From Caulobacteraceae bacterium (GTDB lineage: Bacteria > Pseudomonadota > Alphaproteobacteria > Caulobacterales > Caulobacteraceae): a stretch of DNA of 64,000 bases. Position 1 is the first letter of the stretch; every line of letters starts with the position of its first letter. This document shows positions 27,065 to 37,893 of this stretch, piece by piece. The stretch covers positions 22,732 through 86,731 of the forward strand of contig DAIDGR010000017.1 in the NCBI GenBank assembly GCA_027452265.1, written 5' to 3'. The position numbers and the translations under genes are program-made. Below the pieces are notes generated by a model. The model saw only the letters and a list, made by a program, of their open reading frames with translations, was not told where the DNA came from and ran no database searches.

Positions 27065-28954
27065 TCACGGCAAGACGATATTGAACCAGAAGTCGAAGCG
27101 ATCGAGGCAGGCGAGGAGCTGGGCGAGGCCTTCCACACCCGGCCCGGCCACCCGACCGGAGGCGGTGGCGGCGGCCATGTCCAGGGCGCCTGAGACCAGC
27201 GCAATGAGGTCGGCGCGGCTGAGGCGCACCTCGGGGCCCGCAAGCTCGGTTTCGTGAGGGAGTTCGCCCGGAGAGATCGCGGCGTGGCGCAGAACCGCGT
27301 TCTCCACCCGCAGCGCGAAACGCGCCGCCACGTCCGTGAAGGCAAGGGTCAGGGCGAGGTCCAGCGTGTCGGCCCGCGCCGCGTCCAGGCGGACCGAGAG
27401 CGAGTCGAGCAGCTCGTCCGCCGGGAGGTCGCGTAGCTGTCCCAGGGCCCCCTGGCGCGGTTCCTCCGCGGCCGGTCGGGGGTTTCTCAGCTCCATGGCC
27501 CCCGTGAGATAAAAGTCGCGCCAGGGCCCGGACTCCGCCTGATAGCCAAGCTGTTCCAGGGCGTCGGCCTGGAGCTCGCGCGCGGCGACGTTGTCGGGAT
27601 CGGCGAACACCAGATGGTTTACGACCTCGGCGACCCAGCGATAGTCGCCCGCCTCGAAGGCGACCCGCGCCTTGGCCAAAAGCGCCTCCGCCCCGCCGGC
27701 CAGATCCACGTAGCGACGCCCCGCCGCCTCGGGGGGATGGGGGTTCAAATGGGCCGGATTGCCGTCGAACCAGCCCAGATAGCGTTGGTAGACCGCCTTG
27801 GCGTTGTGGCTGAGCGTTCCGTAATAGCCGCGGGTATGCCACTCGGCGCGGAGGCGGCTCGGCAGCTCGAGACGCTCGGCGATCTCGCTGGCCACCAGGC
27901 CGTGATTGGCCAGCCGCAGGGTCTGGTCGTGGATGAACTTGTAGAGGTCGCGCTGCTGACGCAGGAAGAGGTCGGCCTCGTCGCCGCCCCAGCGCGGCCA
28001 GTGATGGCTGGCGAACACCACGTCGGTCTCGCCGCCGAACAGACGCCGCGCCTCGTCGATATAGTGGCTCCACGCCTTGGCGTCCCGAACCTGCGCCCCG
28101 CGCGGCGTATAGATGTTGTGAAGCTGGCAGGAGCAGTTCTCCGCCATGCACAGGGCCCGGTGACGCGGAAAGAAGAAGTTCATCTCCGCCGGGGCCTCGG
28201 TGTCAGGCGTCACCTGGAAGACGATTTCGACCCCATCCAGGGTGAGGCGCTCACCGGTGCGGCCGATGCTGCGGGTTGGCGGGACGAGGCTGACCTGGCC
28301 GAGGGACACGCTCTTGCCCAGGCCGCAATCCACGTGCCCTTCGGGGCCGCGCGGGAGAAGCGAGCCATACATGTAGGTGGCGCGACGGCCCATGGCGTTT
28401 CCCGCCAGGACATTCTCGCTGACCGCCGCCTTCAGGAAGCCTTCGGGCGCGACGATCTCCAGTCCGGCGGCGATATCGGCGTCGCTCAGCACCCCACGCA
28501 CGCCGCCATAATGGTCCACGTGGCTGTGCGTATAGATGACCCCGGTGACCGGCTTGTCGCCGCGATGGGCGCGCATCAAGGCCAGCGCCGCGGCCGCCGG
28601 CTCCGCCGAAATCAGGGGGTCGATCACCAGATAGCCGCGCTCGCCCTCGACGAAGGTGATGTTGGAGAGATCAAATCCCCGCACCTGATAGATCCCTGGC
28701 GTCACCTCGAAGAGACCGTGCCGGGCGTTGAGGCGCGCCTGACGCCAGAGGCCGGGATGGACCGTGTCGGGCGCCTTCGCCGCATCCAGAAACCCATAGG
28801 GAGCCATCGACCAGGCGCCGGGAATCGTGGCGTCGGCAATCGTGCCCATGAACCCACGATCAACCCGCGCGGCGTCCTGGCCGTCTTCCTTGGGCAGGAG
28901 GGCGGTCTGATTCGCCTTGCGCGTGGCCTCCGTGGCGTTTTTGGGTGCGTTCAT
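27065..28954 (-). CDS. Alkyl/aryl sulfatase, metallo-beta-lactamase fold (SdsA1-like)
   Basis: 629 aa; VIYTHSHVDHYGGVRG metal motif, AENCSCQLHNIYTPRGAQVRDAKAWSHYI. Confidence 0.92.
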   Translation of the reverse strand: MNAPKNATEATRKANQTALLPKEDGQDAARVDRGFMGTIADATIPGAWSMAPYGFLDAAKAPDTVHPGLWRQARLNARHGLFEVTPGIYQVRGFDLSNITFVEGERGYLVIDPLISAEPAAAALALMRAHRGDKPVTGVIYTHSHVDHYGGVRGVLSDADIAAGLEIVAPEGFLKAAVSENVLAGNAMGRRATYMYGSLLPRGPEGHVDCGLGKSVSLGQVSLVPPTRSIGRTGERLTLDGVEIVFQVTPDTEAPAEMNFFFPRHRALCMAENCSCQLHNIYTPRGAQVRDAKAWSHYIDEARRLFGGETDVVFASHHWPRWGGDEADLFLRQQRDLYKFIHDQTLRLANHGLVASEIAERLELPSRLRAEWHTRGYYGTLSHNAKAVYQRYLGWFDGNPAHLNPHPPEAAGRRYVDLAGGAEALLAKARVAFEAGDYRWVAEVVNHLVFADPDNVAARELQADALEQLGYQAESGPWRDFYLTGAMELRNPRPAAEEPRQGALGQLRDLPADELLDSLSVRLDAARADTLDLALTLAFTDVAARFALRVENAVLRHAAISPGELPHETELAGPEVRLSRADLIALVSGALDMAAATASGRVAGPGVEGLAQLLACLDRFDFWFNIVLP

Positions 28955-29107
28955 TGGTCAATCCCTCCGCGCCGCCCGGCCATCGGGGCGATCTGGTTTT
29001 CGAGTCTCCAACTTAATCCTACATGCCGGCAGTCCAGGGCCGCTTTTTTCTCGCGCCGCGAGCGGACCTTAAGCAAGACTGACCCGGCGGCGACGGGGGC
29101 CCGAAGG

Positions 29108-29908
29108 ATGCGGTTGACCGGGAATACGGGCGGGATGGCGCGGCTCGCCGGCGTGGCTATGGCCTTTGGCGCGGTCGTCGCCGGTGCGGGGCCCGCCCTG
29201 GCCCAGACCGATGAGATCCAGGTCTATAACGCCCAGATCGCCCCGCCCGGCGTGCTCAATCTCACCCTGCACGACAATTTCACGCCCGAGGGCCGCCTGA
29301 CGCCGGACTTTCCCGGCGGCATCGTTCCCAATCATGCCTGGAATGGCGTTCCGGAATTCGCCTATGGCGTCACCGACTGGTTCGAGGCCGGGCTCTATCT
29401 CCCGCTCTACAGCCTGCCGTCGCCAGGCCATTTTCAGCTCGACGGCTTCAAGGTGCGGGCGCTGTTCGTCTCGCCCCACGCCGAGACCCGGACCTTCTTC
29501 TACGGGGTGAATTTCGAGTTCAGCTTCAATGAGGCCCATTGGGATCCTCACACCTACACCTCGGAGATCCGCCCGATCGTGGGCTGGCGCCTGGGCAAGG
29601 TGGACCTGATCTTCAATCCGATCCTGGACAATTCCTATATCGGGGTGAAACGCCTCGACTTCGCGCCCGAAAGCCGGATCGACTACAACTTCAACGACCT
29701 GTGGACCGTCGGGGTGGAGGCCTACGACGATTTCGGACAGATCAACGCGTTCGAACCGCCCCGCCTTCAGCAGCACCAGCTGTTCTGGGTCGTGGACTAC
29801 AACGGCAAACCGATCAATGTGGAGGTCGGCGCCGGGGTCGGGCTGACGCCCAATACCGATGGTCTGGTGTTCAAACTGATCCTGTCCAAGGACATCGCCC
29901 GGTTCTGA
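29108..29908 (+). CDS. Uncharacterised outer-membrane/secreted beta-barrel-like protein
   Basis: Signal peptide ending GPALAQ; alternating aromatic beta-strand pattern, C-terminal F (VFKLILSKDIARF). Confidence 0.65.
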   Translation: MRLTGNTGGMARLAGVAMAFGAVVAGAGPALAQTDEIQVYNAQIAPPGVLNLTLHDNFTPEGRLTPDFPGGIVPNHAWNGVPEFAYGVTDWFEAGLYLPLYSLPSPGHFQLDGFKVRALFVSPHAETRTFFYGVNFEFSFNEAHWDPHTYTSEIRPIVGWRLGKVDLIFNPILDNSYIGVKRLDFAPESRIDYNFNDLWTVGVEAYDDFGQINAFEPPRLQQHQLFWVVDYNGKPINVEVGAGVGLTPNTDGLVFKLILSKDIARF

Positions 29909-29926
29909 ACCTGCCGTTCCGCCCGT

Positions 29927-31477
29927 TCAGGCGTCCGCCAGCGTCCGCTCCCGCCCCTGAAGCTGACCTGAGGCCTGCGCCTGCGATCGGCGAGCCGATG
30001 GCTTGCGCGGCGGGTCGCCCCGTTCGGCATGCGAGAAGCGCAGGACCCCGTCCTCGATCCTCCCAAAGCGGAAGGCCAGGAGGTCGAGAAGGTAGTTCTG
30101 ATAGACCCGCCAGGGCGCCTTCGTCCCCTGCCGGGGAAGCCGGCCGAGGGCGCGCTGCACATAGCCCGAGGTGAAGTCGAGCCAGGGGGTCGGCTCGATG
30201 GGGCCGTCCGCCACCGGGGTGCAGACCTGGTAGCCGCGCGCCGCCATATGGTTCAGCAGACGGCAGAGAAAGGCTGAGGTCAGGTCCGCCTTCAAGGTCC
30301 AGGAGGCATTGGTGTAGCCGAAGCTGGAGGCCAGATTGGGGACCCCGCTGTACATCATGCCCTTATAGCTGAAGGCGTCGGGGAACGAGACCGGCGCCCC
30401 GTCCACCCGCGCTTCGAGCCCGCTCATCAGTTGCAGCTCCAGGCCCGTCGCGGTGACGATGATGTCGGCCTCCAGAGACTTGCCCGAAGCCAGCTCGATC
30501 CCGGTGGGCGTGAACCGCGCGATCTGGTCGGTGACCACCTGGGCGCGACCGGACTTGAGGGCGGTGAAGAGATCCCCGTCGGGAACCAGGCACAGCCTCT
30601 GGTCCCAGGGGTTGTAGTGAGGCGTGAAGTGGGTTTCGACGTCGAAGTCCTCGCCCAGCTGACGCCGCACTATGTCGATCAGGGCGGCCTTGGTCTGGTC
30701 CGGCCTGCGCCGGGCCAGGCGGAAGAAATAGAGGCCGAACAGGACGTTGCGCCAGCGGATCAGCTGATAGGCCAGGGTCGCGGGCAGGAGCGCGCGCAGA
30801 CGGTTGGCCAGGGCGTCCTCCGCCGGCCGCGAGACGACATAGGTGGGTGAGCGCTGCAGCATGGTCACCTGGGCCGCGGTCTTGGCCAGCTCCGGGACCA
30901 GGGTCACCGCCGTCGCGCCGCTGCCGATGACGACGACCTTCTTTCCGGCGTGGTCCAGATCCTCGGGCCAGAACTGCGGATGGACGATCCGGCCGCGGAA
31001 CGTCTCCTCGTCGGCGAAGCGCGGCCGGTGGCCCCGGCCGTAGTCGTAATAGCCCGCGCACATGTGCAGGAAGCCGCAACTGATCTGGCGCACCTCGCCC
31101 GCCTCGCTCTCCTCATACTCCACCACCCAGCGCGCCTCGGCGCTTTGCCAGTCGGCGCGGCGGACCCGGCGGCGGTAGCGAATGTGCGGCGCGAGGCCGT
31201 GCTCAGCCACCGTCTCGCGGAGATAGGCAAGGATCGACGGCCCATCGGCGATCGCCTTGGGCGAGCGCCAGGGCCGGAAGCTGAAGCCCAGCGTATACAT
31301 GTCTGAATCGGAGCGGATGCCGGGATAGCGGAACAGGTCCCAGGTCCCGCCCAGATCGGGCCGGGCCTCGAAGATGGCGAAGCTTCTGTTGGGGCAGCGG
31401 GTCTTGAGATGATATCCCGCACCGATGCCGGAAATTCCCGCCCCGACGACAAGGACGTCGACGTGCTCCATGTGCAT
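29927..31477 (-). CDS. Flavin-containing monooxygenase, type I Baeyer-Villiger-like
   Basis: VLVVGAGISGIGAGYHL; FRGRIVHPQFWP fits BVMO fingerprint FxGxxxHxxxWP; VVVIGSGATAVTLVPELA. Confidence 0.9.
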   Translation of the reverse strand: MHMEHVDVLVVGAGISGIGAGYHLKTRCPNRSFAIFEARPDLGGTWDLFRYPGIRSDSDMYTLGFSFRPWRSPKAIADGPSILAYLRETVAEHGLAPHIRYRRRVRRADWQSAEARWVVEYEESEAGEVRQISCGFLHMCAGYYDYGRGHRPRFADEETFRGRIVHPQFWPEDLDHAGKKVVVIGSGATAVTLVPELAKTAAQVTMLQRSPTYVVSRPAEDALANRLRALLPATLAYQLIRWRNVLFGLYFFRLARRRPDQTKAALIDIVRRQLGEDFDVETHFTPHYNPWDQRLCLVPDGDLFTALKSGRAQVVTDQIARFTPTGIELASGKSLEADIIVTATGLELQLMSGLEARVDGAPVSFPDAFSYKGMMYSGVPNLASSFGYTNASWTLKADLTSAFLCRLLNHMAARGYQVCTPVADGPIEPTPWLDFTSGYVQRALGRLPRQGTKAPWRVYQNYLLDLLAFRFGRIEDGVLRFSHAERGDPPRKPSARRSQAQASGQLQGRERTLADA

Positions 31478-31549
31478 CGCGCCTCCCTGGATCTGGCGCG
31501 GCGCAGGACGCCAGGGTCCGGCCGCGCGGTCAAGCCGGCAGAGCCTGCC

Positions 31550-32425
31550 GTGAACGCCCCAGCCCCTCCGCCCGCCGCGCCGCTGGCGCCCGGTCTCTAT
31601 CTCGTGGCCACACCCATCGGCCACCTGCGCGACATCACCTTGCGCGCGCTCGATGTGCTGGGCGGCGTCGACCTCGTCCTCTGTGAGGATACGCGCATGG
31701 GCGCCAAGCTGCTCTCGGCCCACGGGCTGAAGGCCAGGCTCGAGCGGTATGACGAGCACGCCGCCGCCCGGGCGCGCCCGGAGATTCTGCGCCGCCTGAG
31801 CGAAGGTCAGAGGATCGCCCTGACCTCCGACGCCGGCACGCCCCTGGTGTCCGATCCCGGCTATCGGCTGGTGCGGGAGGCGGCGGCCCTGGGAGTCGCG
31901 ATCTATCCGGTGCCGGGGCCGTCCGCCCTCCTGGCCGCCCTGACCGTATCGGGCCTGCCCAGCGACCGCTTCCTGTTCGCGGGCTTCACGCCGCCCCGCT
32001 CGGCCGCACGCCGACGGGTCCTCGAAGAGCTGGCGACGGTTCCCGCCTCGCTGATCTTTTTCGAGACCGGGCCGCGCCTGGCGGCATGCCTGGCGGATAT
32101 GGCCGCCGTGTTCGGCCCGCGCGAGGCGGCCGTGGCGCGAGAACTGACCAAGCTGCATGAGACCGTCCTGCGCGGCCGTCTCGATGACCTGGCCCAGGAT
32201 CCGCTCTGCCAGACGCCCAAGGGCGAAATCGTGGTGGTGGTCGGCCCGCCTCTCGACGTGGCGCCCCTTTCCCTGGCCGAGGCGGACGCGGCGCTCATCG
32301 AGGCGACGGCCAGGCTTGGCCCCTCCGCGGCCGCGGCGGAGGTGGCCCGGGCGACGGGTCTTGGCCGCCGCGACCTCTATGCCCGCGCCCTGGCGCTCAG
32401 GTCCGCCGGCGAGTCCAAGCGATGA
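31550..32425 (+). CDS. rsmI: 16S rRNA (cytidine(1402)-2'-O)-methyltransferase
   Basis: LYLVATPIGHLRDITLRALDVLGGVDLVLCEDTR; GTPLVSDPGYRLVREA; GTG start proposed. Confidence 0.94.
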   Translation: MNAPAPPPAAPLAPGLYLVATPIGHLRDITLRALDVLGGVDLVLCEDTRMGAKLLSAHGLKARLERYDEHAAARARPEILRRLSEGQRIALTSDAGTPLVSDPGYRLVREAAALGVAIYPVPGPSALLAALTVSGLPSDRFLFAGFTPPRSAARRRVLEELATVPASLIFFETGPRLAACLADMAAVFGPREAAVARELTKLHETVLRGRLDDLAQDPLCQTPKGEIVVVVGPPLDVAPLSLAEADAALIEATARLGPSAAAAEVARATGLGRRDLYARALALRSAGESKR

Positions 32426-32826
32426 TCCGCCCCGGCGTCCGTTCCGCGGGGCGCGCGCCGGATCGGCAGACGCGCGGCGGCCGCGCCCGGCGAGAGGGAC
32501 GACGGGCGGAATGGTGGTGCGCCCTCTGGCTGATGCTCCGGGGGTATCGTCTGCTCGGCTTTCGCCTGAAGACGCCCCAGGCGGAGATCGACATCCTCGC
32601 CCTGCGCGACGGGGTCGTGGCGGTGATCGAGGTCAAGCGGCGGCGCACCCTGGGCGAAGCCTTGGAGGCGGTCGGCGCGGCGCAGAGACGCCGTCTGATC
32701 GCCGCCGCCGGGGGCCTGGCCGCCCGCCGACCAGACCTGGCCGCCGCGCCGGTGCGCCTGGACCTCATCGCCCTCGCGCCCGGACGCCTTCCCCGCCATA
32801 TACCTGACGCGTGGCGCGACGCCTGA
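32422..32826 (+). CDS. YraN family (UPF0102) endonuclease-fold protein
   Basis: [41 protein letters not shown]; 4-bp overlap with rsmI. Confidence 0.92.
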   Translation: MIRPGVRSAGRAPDRQTRGGRARREGRRAEWWCALWLMLRGYRLLGFRLKTPQAEIDILALRDGVVAVIEVKRRRTLGEALEAVGAAQRRRLIAAAGGLAARRPDLAAAPVRLDLIALAPGRLPRHIPDAWRDA

Positions 32827-32875
32827 CGGCGCCTCCCGCCTCGCTCTTCGTCGGACGCTCCAGAAAAGGCCCGCC

Positions 32876-33823
32876 ATGTCGCTCCAGGTCGCCGTGCAAA
32901 TGGATCCCATCACCGGGATCAATATCGACACCGACACCACCTTCTTTCTGATGTGCGAGGCCCAGGCGCGCGGTCATGCCCTCTTCGTCTATGCGCCCCA
33001 GGCCCTGGCCCTGGAGGATGGCCAGGCCTATGCGCGGGGCCGCAGCGCCGTTCTGCGGGAGGTCAAGGGCGACCATGTCACCCTCGGGCCGGAAGAGATC
33101 CGGCCTCTGGCGGAGATGGACGTCGTCCTCATGCGGCAGGACCCGCCCTTCGACATGGCCTACATCACCGCCGCCCACATTCTCGAGCGGGTCCATCCCC
33201 GGACCCTGGTGGTCAACAATCCCGCCGAGGTGCGCAACGCGCCGGAAAAGATCTTCGCGACAGACTTTCCCGGCCTGCAGCCGCCGACCCTGATCACCGC
33301 CGATGTGGAGGCGATCCACGCCTTCCGGGCGCGACATGGCGACATGGTGCTCAAGCCGCTCTATGGCGGCGCCGGCTCGGGCGTGGTGCGCCTCAAGCCT
33401 GATGATCCCAATCTCGACGCGCTGCTGGAGCTGCACGCCCTGGTCGGCCGCGAACCGGTCATCGCCCAAAAGTTCATCCCGGCTGTCTCGGCCGGAGACA
33501 AGCGCATCCTCTTGGTGGACGGGGCGCCGGTGGGGGCGATCAACCGCATTCCAGGCGCGGGGCAGGTGCGCTCCAACCTCGCCCGGGGAGGTCGGGCCGA
33601 GCCCGTGGGCCTCACCGCGCGGGATGAGGAGATCTGCGCCATGATCGGCCCCGAGCTTCGGCGACGCGGCCTGATGTTCGTCGGGATCGACGTGATCGGC
33701 GACTACCTCACCGAGATCAACGTGACCTCGCCCACCGGCGCGCGCCAGCTCAAGCGCTTCGGCGGCGCTGACGCCGCGACGGTGCTGTGGGATCGGATCG
33801 AGGCCATTCGCCGCGGCCCCTGA
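32876..33823 (+). CDS. gshB: Glutathione synthase
   Basis: [59 protein letters not shown]. Confidence 0.96.
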   Translation: MSLQVAVQMDPITGINIDTDTTFFLMCEAQARGHALFVYAPQALALEDGQAYARGRSAVLREVKGDHVTLGPEEIRPLAEMDVVLMRQDPPFDMAYITAAHILERVHPRTLVVNNPAEVRNAPEKIFATDFPGLQPPTLITADVEAIHAFRARHGDMVLKPLYGGAGSGVVRLKPDDPNLDALLELHALVGREPVIAQKFIPAVSAGDKRILLVDGAPVGAINRIPGAGQVRSNLARGGRAEPVGLTARDEEICAMIGPELRRRGLMFVGIDVIGDYLTEINVTSPTGARQLKRFGGADAATVLWDRIEAIRRGP

Positions 33824-33917
33824 CGCCATAGGTTCCGTCTTTGTTCTTGATCTTGGCCGCGCTGCGCCGCACTCTGTCGCGCGGTTCGGAAGGCCGGGGT
33901 TTGCGAGGGGGACGGGC

Positions 33918-35567
33918 GTGGCGGCGCGGGTGACAAGTCTGGCCTTCGAGGGGGTCGAGGCCCGGCGGGTCGAGGTGGAGGTGCAGCGCGTCCCCGCGGG
34001 CCAGTCGGCCTTCGTTGTGGTCGGCCTGCCGGACAAGGCCGTGGGCGAGGCGCGCGAGCGGGTCCGCGCCGCCTTCGCGGGCCTGGGTCTTGCCCTGCCG
34101 GTGGGGCGTCTGGTGGCCAATCTTGCGCCGGCGGACCTGCCCAAGGAGGGCAACCATTTCGACCTGCCCATCGCGCTCGCCCTTCTCTGCGCCATCGGCG
34201 TCATCGCCCAGGACAGCCTCGAAGGCTGGGCGGCCATGGGCGAGCTCAAGCTTGATGGGGGAATCGCGCCTGTGGCCGGCGCCCTACCGGCGGCCATGGC
34301 GGCGGGAGCGCTGGGCCTGGGTCTCATCTGCCCCGAAGCCTGCGGACCGGAGGCGGCCTGGGCCGGAGACGTCAAGATTCTCGCCCCGCGCTCGCTGGTG
34401 GCGATCGTCAATCACTTCAAGGGCAGCCAGCCCCTCTCCGCCCCTGCGCCAGGCCCCCTTCTGGAGGCGACCGAGCTCGCCGACCTGCGTGACGTGAAGG
34501 GCCAGGAAAACGCCAAACGCGCCCTGGAGATCGCCGCCGCGGGCGGACACAACCTGCTCTATGTGGGCCCGCCCGGGTCGGGAAAATCGATGCTGGCCCA
34601 GCGCCTGCCGGGTCTGTTGCCGCCCATGAGCCCCGCCGAGGTGTTGGAGACATCCCTGGTCCACTCCATGGCGGGCCTGATCGCCCGAGGGGCCCTGACC
34701 CGGGCGCGACCCTTCCGCGCGCCGCACCACTCGGCCAGCATGGCCGCCCTGACCGGCGGCGGAAGCCGGGCCCGGCCGGGCGAGGTGTCCCTGGCGCACA
34801 ATGGCGTGCTGTTCCTCGACGAATTGCCGGAGTTCGCACCCCAGGCCCTCGACGCGCTGCGTCAGCCGCTCGAGACCGGCGAGGTGGTGGTGGCCCGGGC
34901 CAATGCCCATGTGCGCTATCCGGCCCAGACCCAGCTTGTCGCGGCCATGAATCCCTGCCGCTGCGGCCATGGCGGGGCCGGACGGGGCGCCTGCGGTCGC
35001 GCGCCGCGCTGCCAGCAGACCTATCAGGGGCGAATTTCAGGTCCGCTGCTCGATCGGATCGATCTGGCCGTGGATGTGCCCGCGGTGACGCCTGCGGATC
35101 TTGCCTTGCCGCCGCCGGCCGAGGGCTCCGCCGAAGTGGCCGCCCGGGTGGCCGCCGCCCGCGACCTGGCGGCGGATCGCGCCGCGCGCGGGGGCGAGGG
35201 GACGGCGGCCCTCAACGCCCGCGCCCAGGGCGTCTGGCTCGAGACCATCGCCGCCCTCGACCCTCCGGCCCAGGCGCTTCTCACGCGGGCCGCCGAGGTG
35301 CAGGGCCTCACCGCCCGGGGCTGGACCCGCACCCTGCGCCTGGCCCGGACCATCGCCGATCTGGAGGGCTCGGAGACCGTGCGCCGGGTCCATGTGGCCG
35401 AGGCCCTGGTCTATCGGCGCGCCGCTCCCGGCCCCGAGCCGGAGCGGGGTCTCGCCGCGCCGGGCGCCTCGCCGCGCCGGCCGCTGTTTCGCCTGGGCGC
35501 AAGGGCCGGCGCAAGGGCCGGCGCGGGGCCGGACGCGGAGGCCGGGACGGAGGCGGGCGGGCCTTGA
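33918..35567 (+). CDS. comM: YifB family Mg chelatase-like AAA ATPase (ComM-like)
   Basis: VVGLPDKAVGEARERVRAAF; LLYVGPPGSGKSMLAQRLPGLLPPM; HNGVLFLDELPEF; AAMNPCRCGH. Confidence 0.95.
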   Translation: MAARVTSLAFEGVEARRVEVEVQRVPAGQSAFVVVGLPDKAVGEARERVRAAFAGLGLALPVGRLVANLAPADLPKEGNHFDLPIALALLCAIGVIAQDSLEGWAAMGELKLDGGIAPVAGALPAAMAAGALGLGLICPEACGPEAAWAGDVKILAPRSLVAIVNHFKGSQPLSAPAPGPLLEATELADLRDVKGQENAKRALEIAAAGGHNLLYVGPPGSGKSMLAQRLPGLLPPMSPAEVLETSLVHSMAGLIARGALTRARPFRAPHHSASMAALTGGGSRARPGEVSLAHNGVLFLDELPEFAPQALDALRQPLETGEVVVARANAHVRYPAQTQLVAAMNPCRCGHGGAGRGACGRAPRCQQTYQGRISGPLLDRIDLAVDVPAVTPADLALPPPAEGSAEVAARVAAARDLAADRAARGGEGTAALNARAQGVWLETIAALDPPAQALLTRAAEVQGLTARGWTRTLRLARTIADLEGSETVRRVHVAEALVYRRAAPGPEPERGLAAPGASPRRPLFRLGARAGARAGAGPDAEAGTEAGGP

Positions 35568-36709
35568 GCGAGCCGGCCGCGGGCGTGGGGCTGGAGGAGG
35601 CGGCCGCCGCCTTCGTGGCCGCGCCGCCGCCGGCGCATCGGCGCAAGATCATCCATGTGGACATGGACGCGTTCTACGCGTCGGTGGAGCAACGCGACGA
35701 TCCGGCCCTACGCGGCGTCCCCGTGGCGGTCGGGCACGGCGCCGCGCGCGGCGTGGTGGCGGCGGCGAGCTATGAGGCCCGGACCTTCGGCGTGCGCTCG
35801 GCCATGCCCTCGACCACGGCCTTGCGCCTCTGCCCGCATCTGATCTTCGTGCGGCCGCGCTTCGAGGTCTATCGCGCCGTCTCGCGGCACATCCACGCGA
35901 TCTTCGCCCGCTACACCGACCTCATCGAGCCCCTGTCCCTGGACGAGGCCTATCTCGACGTGACCGCCAATCGCGCCCGGCTCGCCTCCGCCAGCGACAC
36001 GGCCCGCGAGATCCGTGCGCGCATCCTGGAGGCGACTGGCCTGACGGCCTCGGCGGGCGTGTCGTACAACAAGCTCCTGGCCAAGCTTGCCTCGGACATG
36101 CGCAAGCCCAATGGCCAGTATGTCATCCCGCCTGAGATGGGCGCGGCCTTTGTCGCCAGCCTACCCGTGGAGCGCCTTCCGGGGGTCGGCCCGGTCACGG
36201 CGGCCAAGATGCGGAGCCTGGGACTGGTCACCGGCGCGGATCTCAGGGACGCGGACGCGGCCTGGCTCGCCGCTCGCTTTGGCAAGATGGGCGCGGCCTT
36301 CCACCGTATGGCGCGCGGCGAGGACGACCGGCCCGTGCGGCCGGATCGCGAACGCAAATCGGCCGGCTCGGAGACCACCCTCTCCACCGACCTGACCGCG
36401 CCGGACGAGATCGCGACGGCGGTGATGACGATGGCGGCCGACGTCTGGGCGTGGCGCGACAAGCACGCGGCTCTGGCCCGCACGGTGACGGTGAAGCTCA
36501 AATATGCCGACTTCCGCATCGTCACGCGCAGCCGCACATTCGCTGCGCCGGTCACCGATCGCGGAGCGTTCGAGGCGGCCTGCCGCGAGCTGGTCGGCCG
36601 GCTGATGCCGCCGGAGCGGCCTGTGCGGCTGGTGGGCGTCTCGCTGCACGGCTTTCTGGACGCGCCCGAGGCGACGGCGTCCGCCCCGCAGCTCGCCCTG
36701 CCCTTTTAG
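35564..36709 (+). CDS. dinB: DNA polymerase IV
   Basis: IIHVDMDAFYASVEQRDDPALRGVPVAVG; SLDEAYLDVT; start may be internal, 4-bp overlap with comM. Confidence 0.95.
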   Translation: MSEPAAGVGLEEAAAAFVAAPPPAHRRKIIHVDMDAFYASVEQRDDPALRGVPVAVGHGAARGVVAAASYEARTFGVRSAMPSTTALRLCPHLIFVRPRFEVYRAVSRHIHAIFARYTDLIEPLSLDEAYLDVTANRARLASASDTAREIRARILEATGLTASAGVSYNKLLAKLASDMRKPNGQYVIPPEMGAAFVASLPVERLPGVGPVTAAKMRSLGLVTGADLRDADAAWLAARFGKMGAAFHRMARGEDDRPVRPDRERKSAGSETTLSTDLTAPDEIATAVMTMAADVWAWRDKHAALARTVTVKLKYADFRIVTRSRTFAAPVTDRGAFEAACRELVGRLMPPERPVRLVGVSLHGFLDAPEATASAPQLALPF

Positions 36710-37731
36710 GCGCCCTTCAGGGCCGCCACCAGGGTCGCCACCTGATCCGGCGTCGCCTGGGGGGTGATGCCGTGGCCGAGATTGAAGATGTGTGGCGAGC
36801 CCGCGAAGCTGTCTTTCACCCGCCGCACCTCCCGCACCAGGGTCTCGCCGCCGGCGATCACCGCCTGCGGGTCGAGATTGCCTTGCAGGGGCATGCCCTG
36901 CGGCGCCTCTCGGCGAGCGAAGGCGGCGGGCGTCTGGGTGTCCACGCCGACAGCCGTGACGCCCGTCTCCCGGGCGTAGCGGCCGAACAGGGCGCCCGCC
37001 CCGCGCGGAAAGCCGATGATCGGCGCCTCCACGCCCAGAGCCCGCAGCCGGGCCACGAGGGCCTTGGTGGGGTTGAGGATGGCGGTTTCGAAGAGGGGTT
37101 CAGGCAGACCCTCGGACCAGCTTTCGAAGATCTGCACGCAGTCCGCCCCCGCCCGAACCTGAGCCGCCAGATGCTGGGCCGAGGCCTCCACCAGCACCTC
37201 CAGCAAGATGGCAAGATCGGCTGGACGTTGATAGGCGAAGCGGCGGCAGCGATCCTTGTCGCCGCCCTCGCCCTGGATCAGATAGGTGGCGACCGTCCAG
37301 GGCCCGCCGGCGAAGCCGATCAGGGTCAGATGAGGCGCCAGGGTCTGACGCAGCCGCGCCACCGTCTCATAGACCGGGGCCAGATGGCGCAACGCCTGCT
37401 CGGGATCGGCGAAGGCCGGAAGGGGCGCGTCGAGAAGCGGCTCCAGCCGCGGACCCTCGCCCGCGACGAACCAGACCTTGCGGCCCAGGGCGTCGGGCAC
37501 CACCAGAATGTCCGAGAACAGGATGGCCGCGTCGAGATCGAAGCGCCGCAAGGGCTGAAGCACGGCCTCAACCGCCAGGTCCGGCGAATAGCAGAAATCC
37601 ATGAAGTCCTTGGCCCGGGCGCGAAGCTCCAGATACTCGGGGAGGTAGCGCCCCGCCTGACGCATGATCCACACCGGCGGCGGGTCGAGCCGCTCGCCCG
37701 ACAACACGCGCATCAGCGCTTTTTCCGCCAT
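36706..37731 (-). CDS. hemE: Uroporphyrinogen decarboxylase
   Basis: PPVWIMRQAGRYLPEYLELRA; DAAILFSDILVVPDALG; GFAGGPWTVATYLI; NLGHGITPQATPD. Confidence 0.97.
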   Translation of the reverse strand: MAEKALMRVLSGERLDPPPVWIMRQAGRYLPEYLELRARAKDFMDFCYSPDLAVEAVLQPLRRFDLDAAILFSDILVVPDALGRKVWFVAGEGPRLEPLLDAPLPAFADPEQALRHLAPVYETVARLRQTLAPHLTLIGFAGGPWTVATYLIQGEGGDKDRCRRFAYQRPADLAILLEVLVEASAQHLAAQVRAGADCVQIFESWSEGLPEPLFETAILNPTKALVARLRALGVEAPIIGFPRGAGALFGRYARETGVTAVGVDTQTPAAFARREAPQGMPLQGNLDPQAVIAGGETLVREVRRVKDSFAGSPHIFNLGHGITPQATPDQVATLVAALKGA

Positions 37732-37893
37732 TGGCCCCTCACTCCGCAGATCAATATGCCAGCCTAGACCGGTGCGGCGGTCCGGGCCAAGGGCCGGGCG
37801 TCGCCTGGCCCCTCGCGGTCGACGGGGGTGCGGTGGGCCCGGAAACCGGATATCTTCGCGCCCCCTGGATCTGGGTGACGCAAGAGGTCGGGT

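Noticed and set aside
35497-35550. Repeated gcaagggccggc units in the comM 3' end
   Set aside because: Low-complexity GARAGARAGAG tail of the protein in a GC-rich tract; no sign of a separate element.
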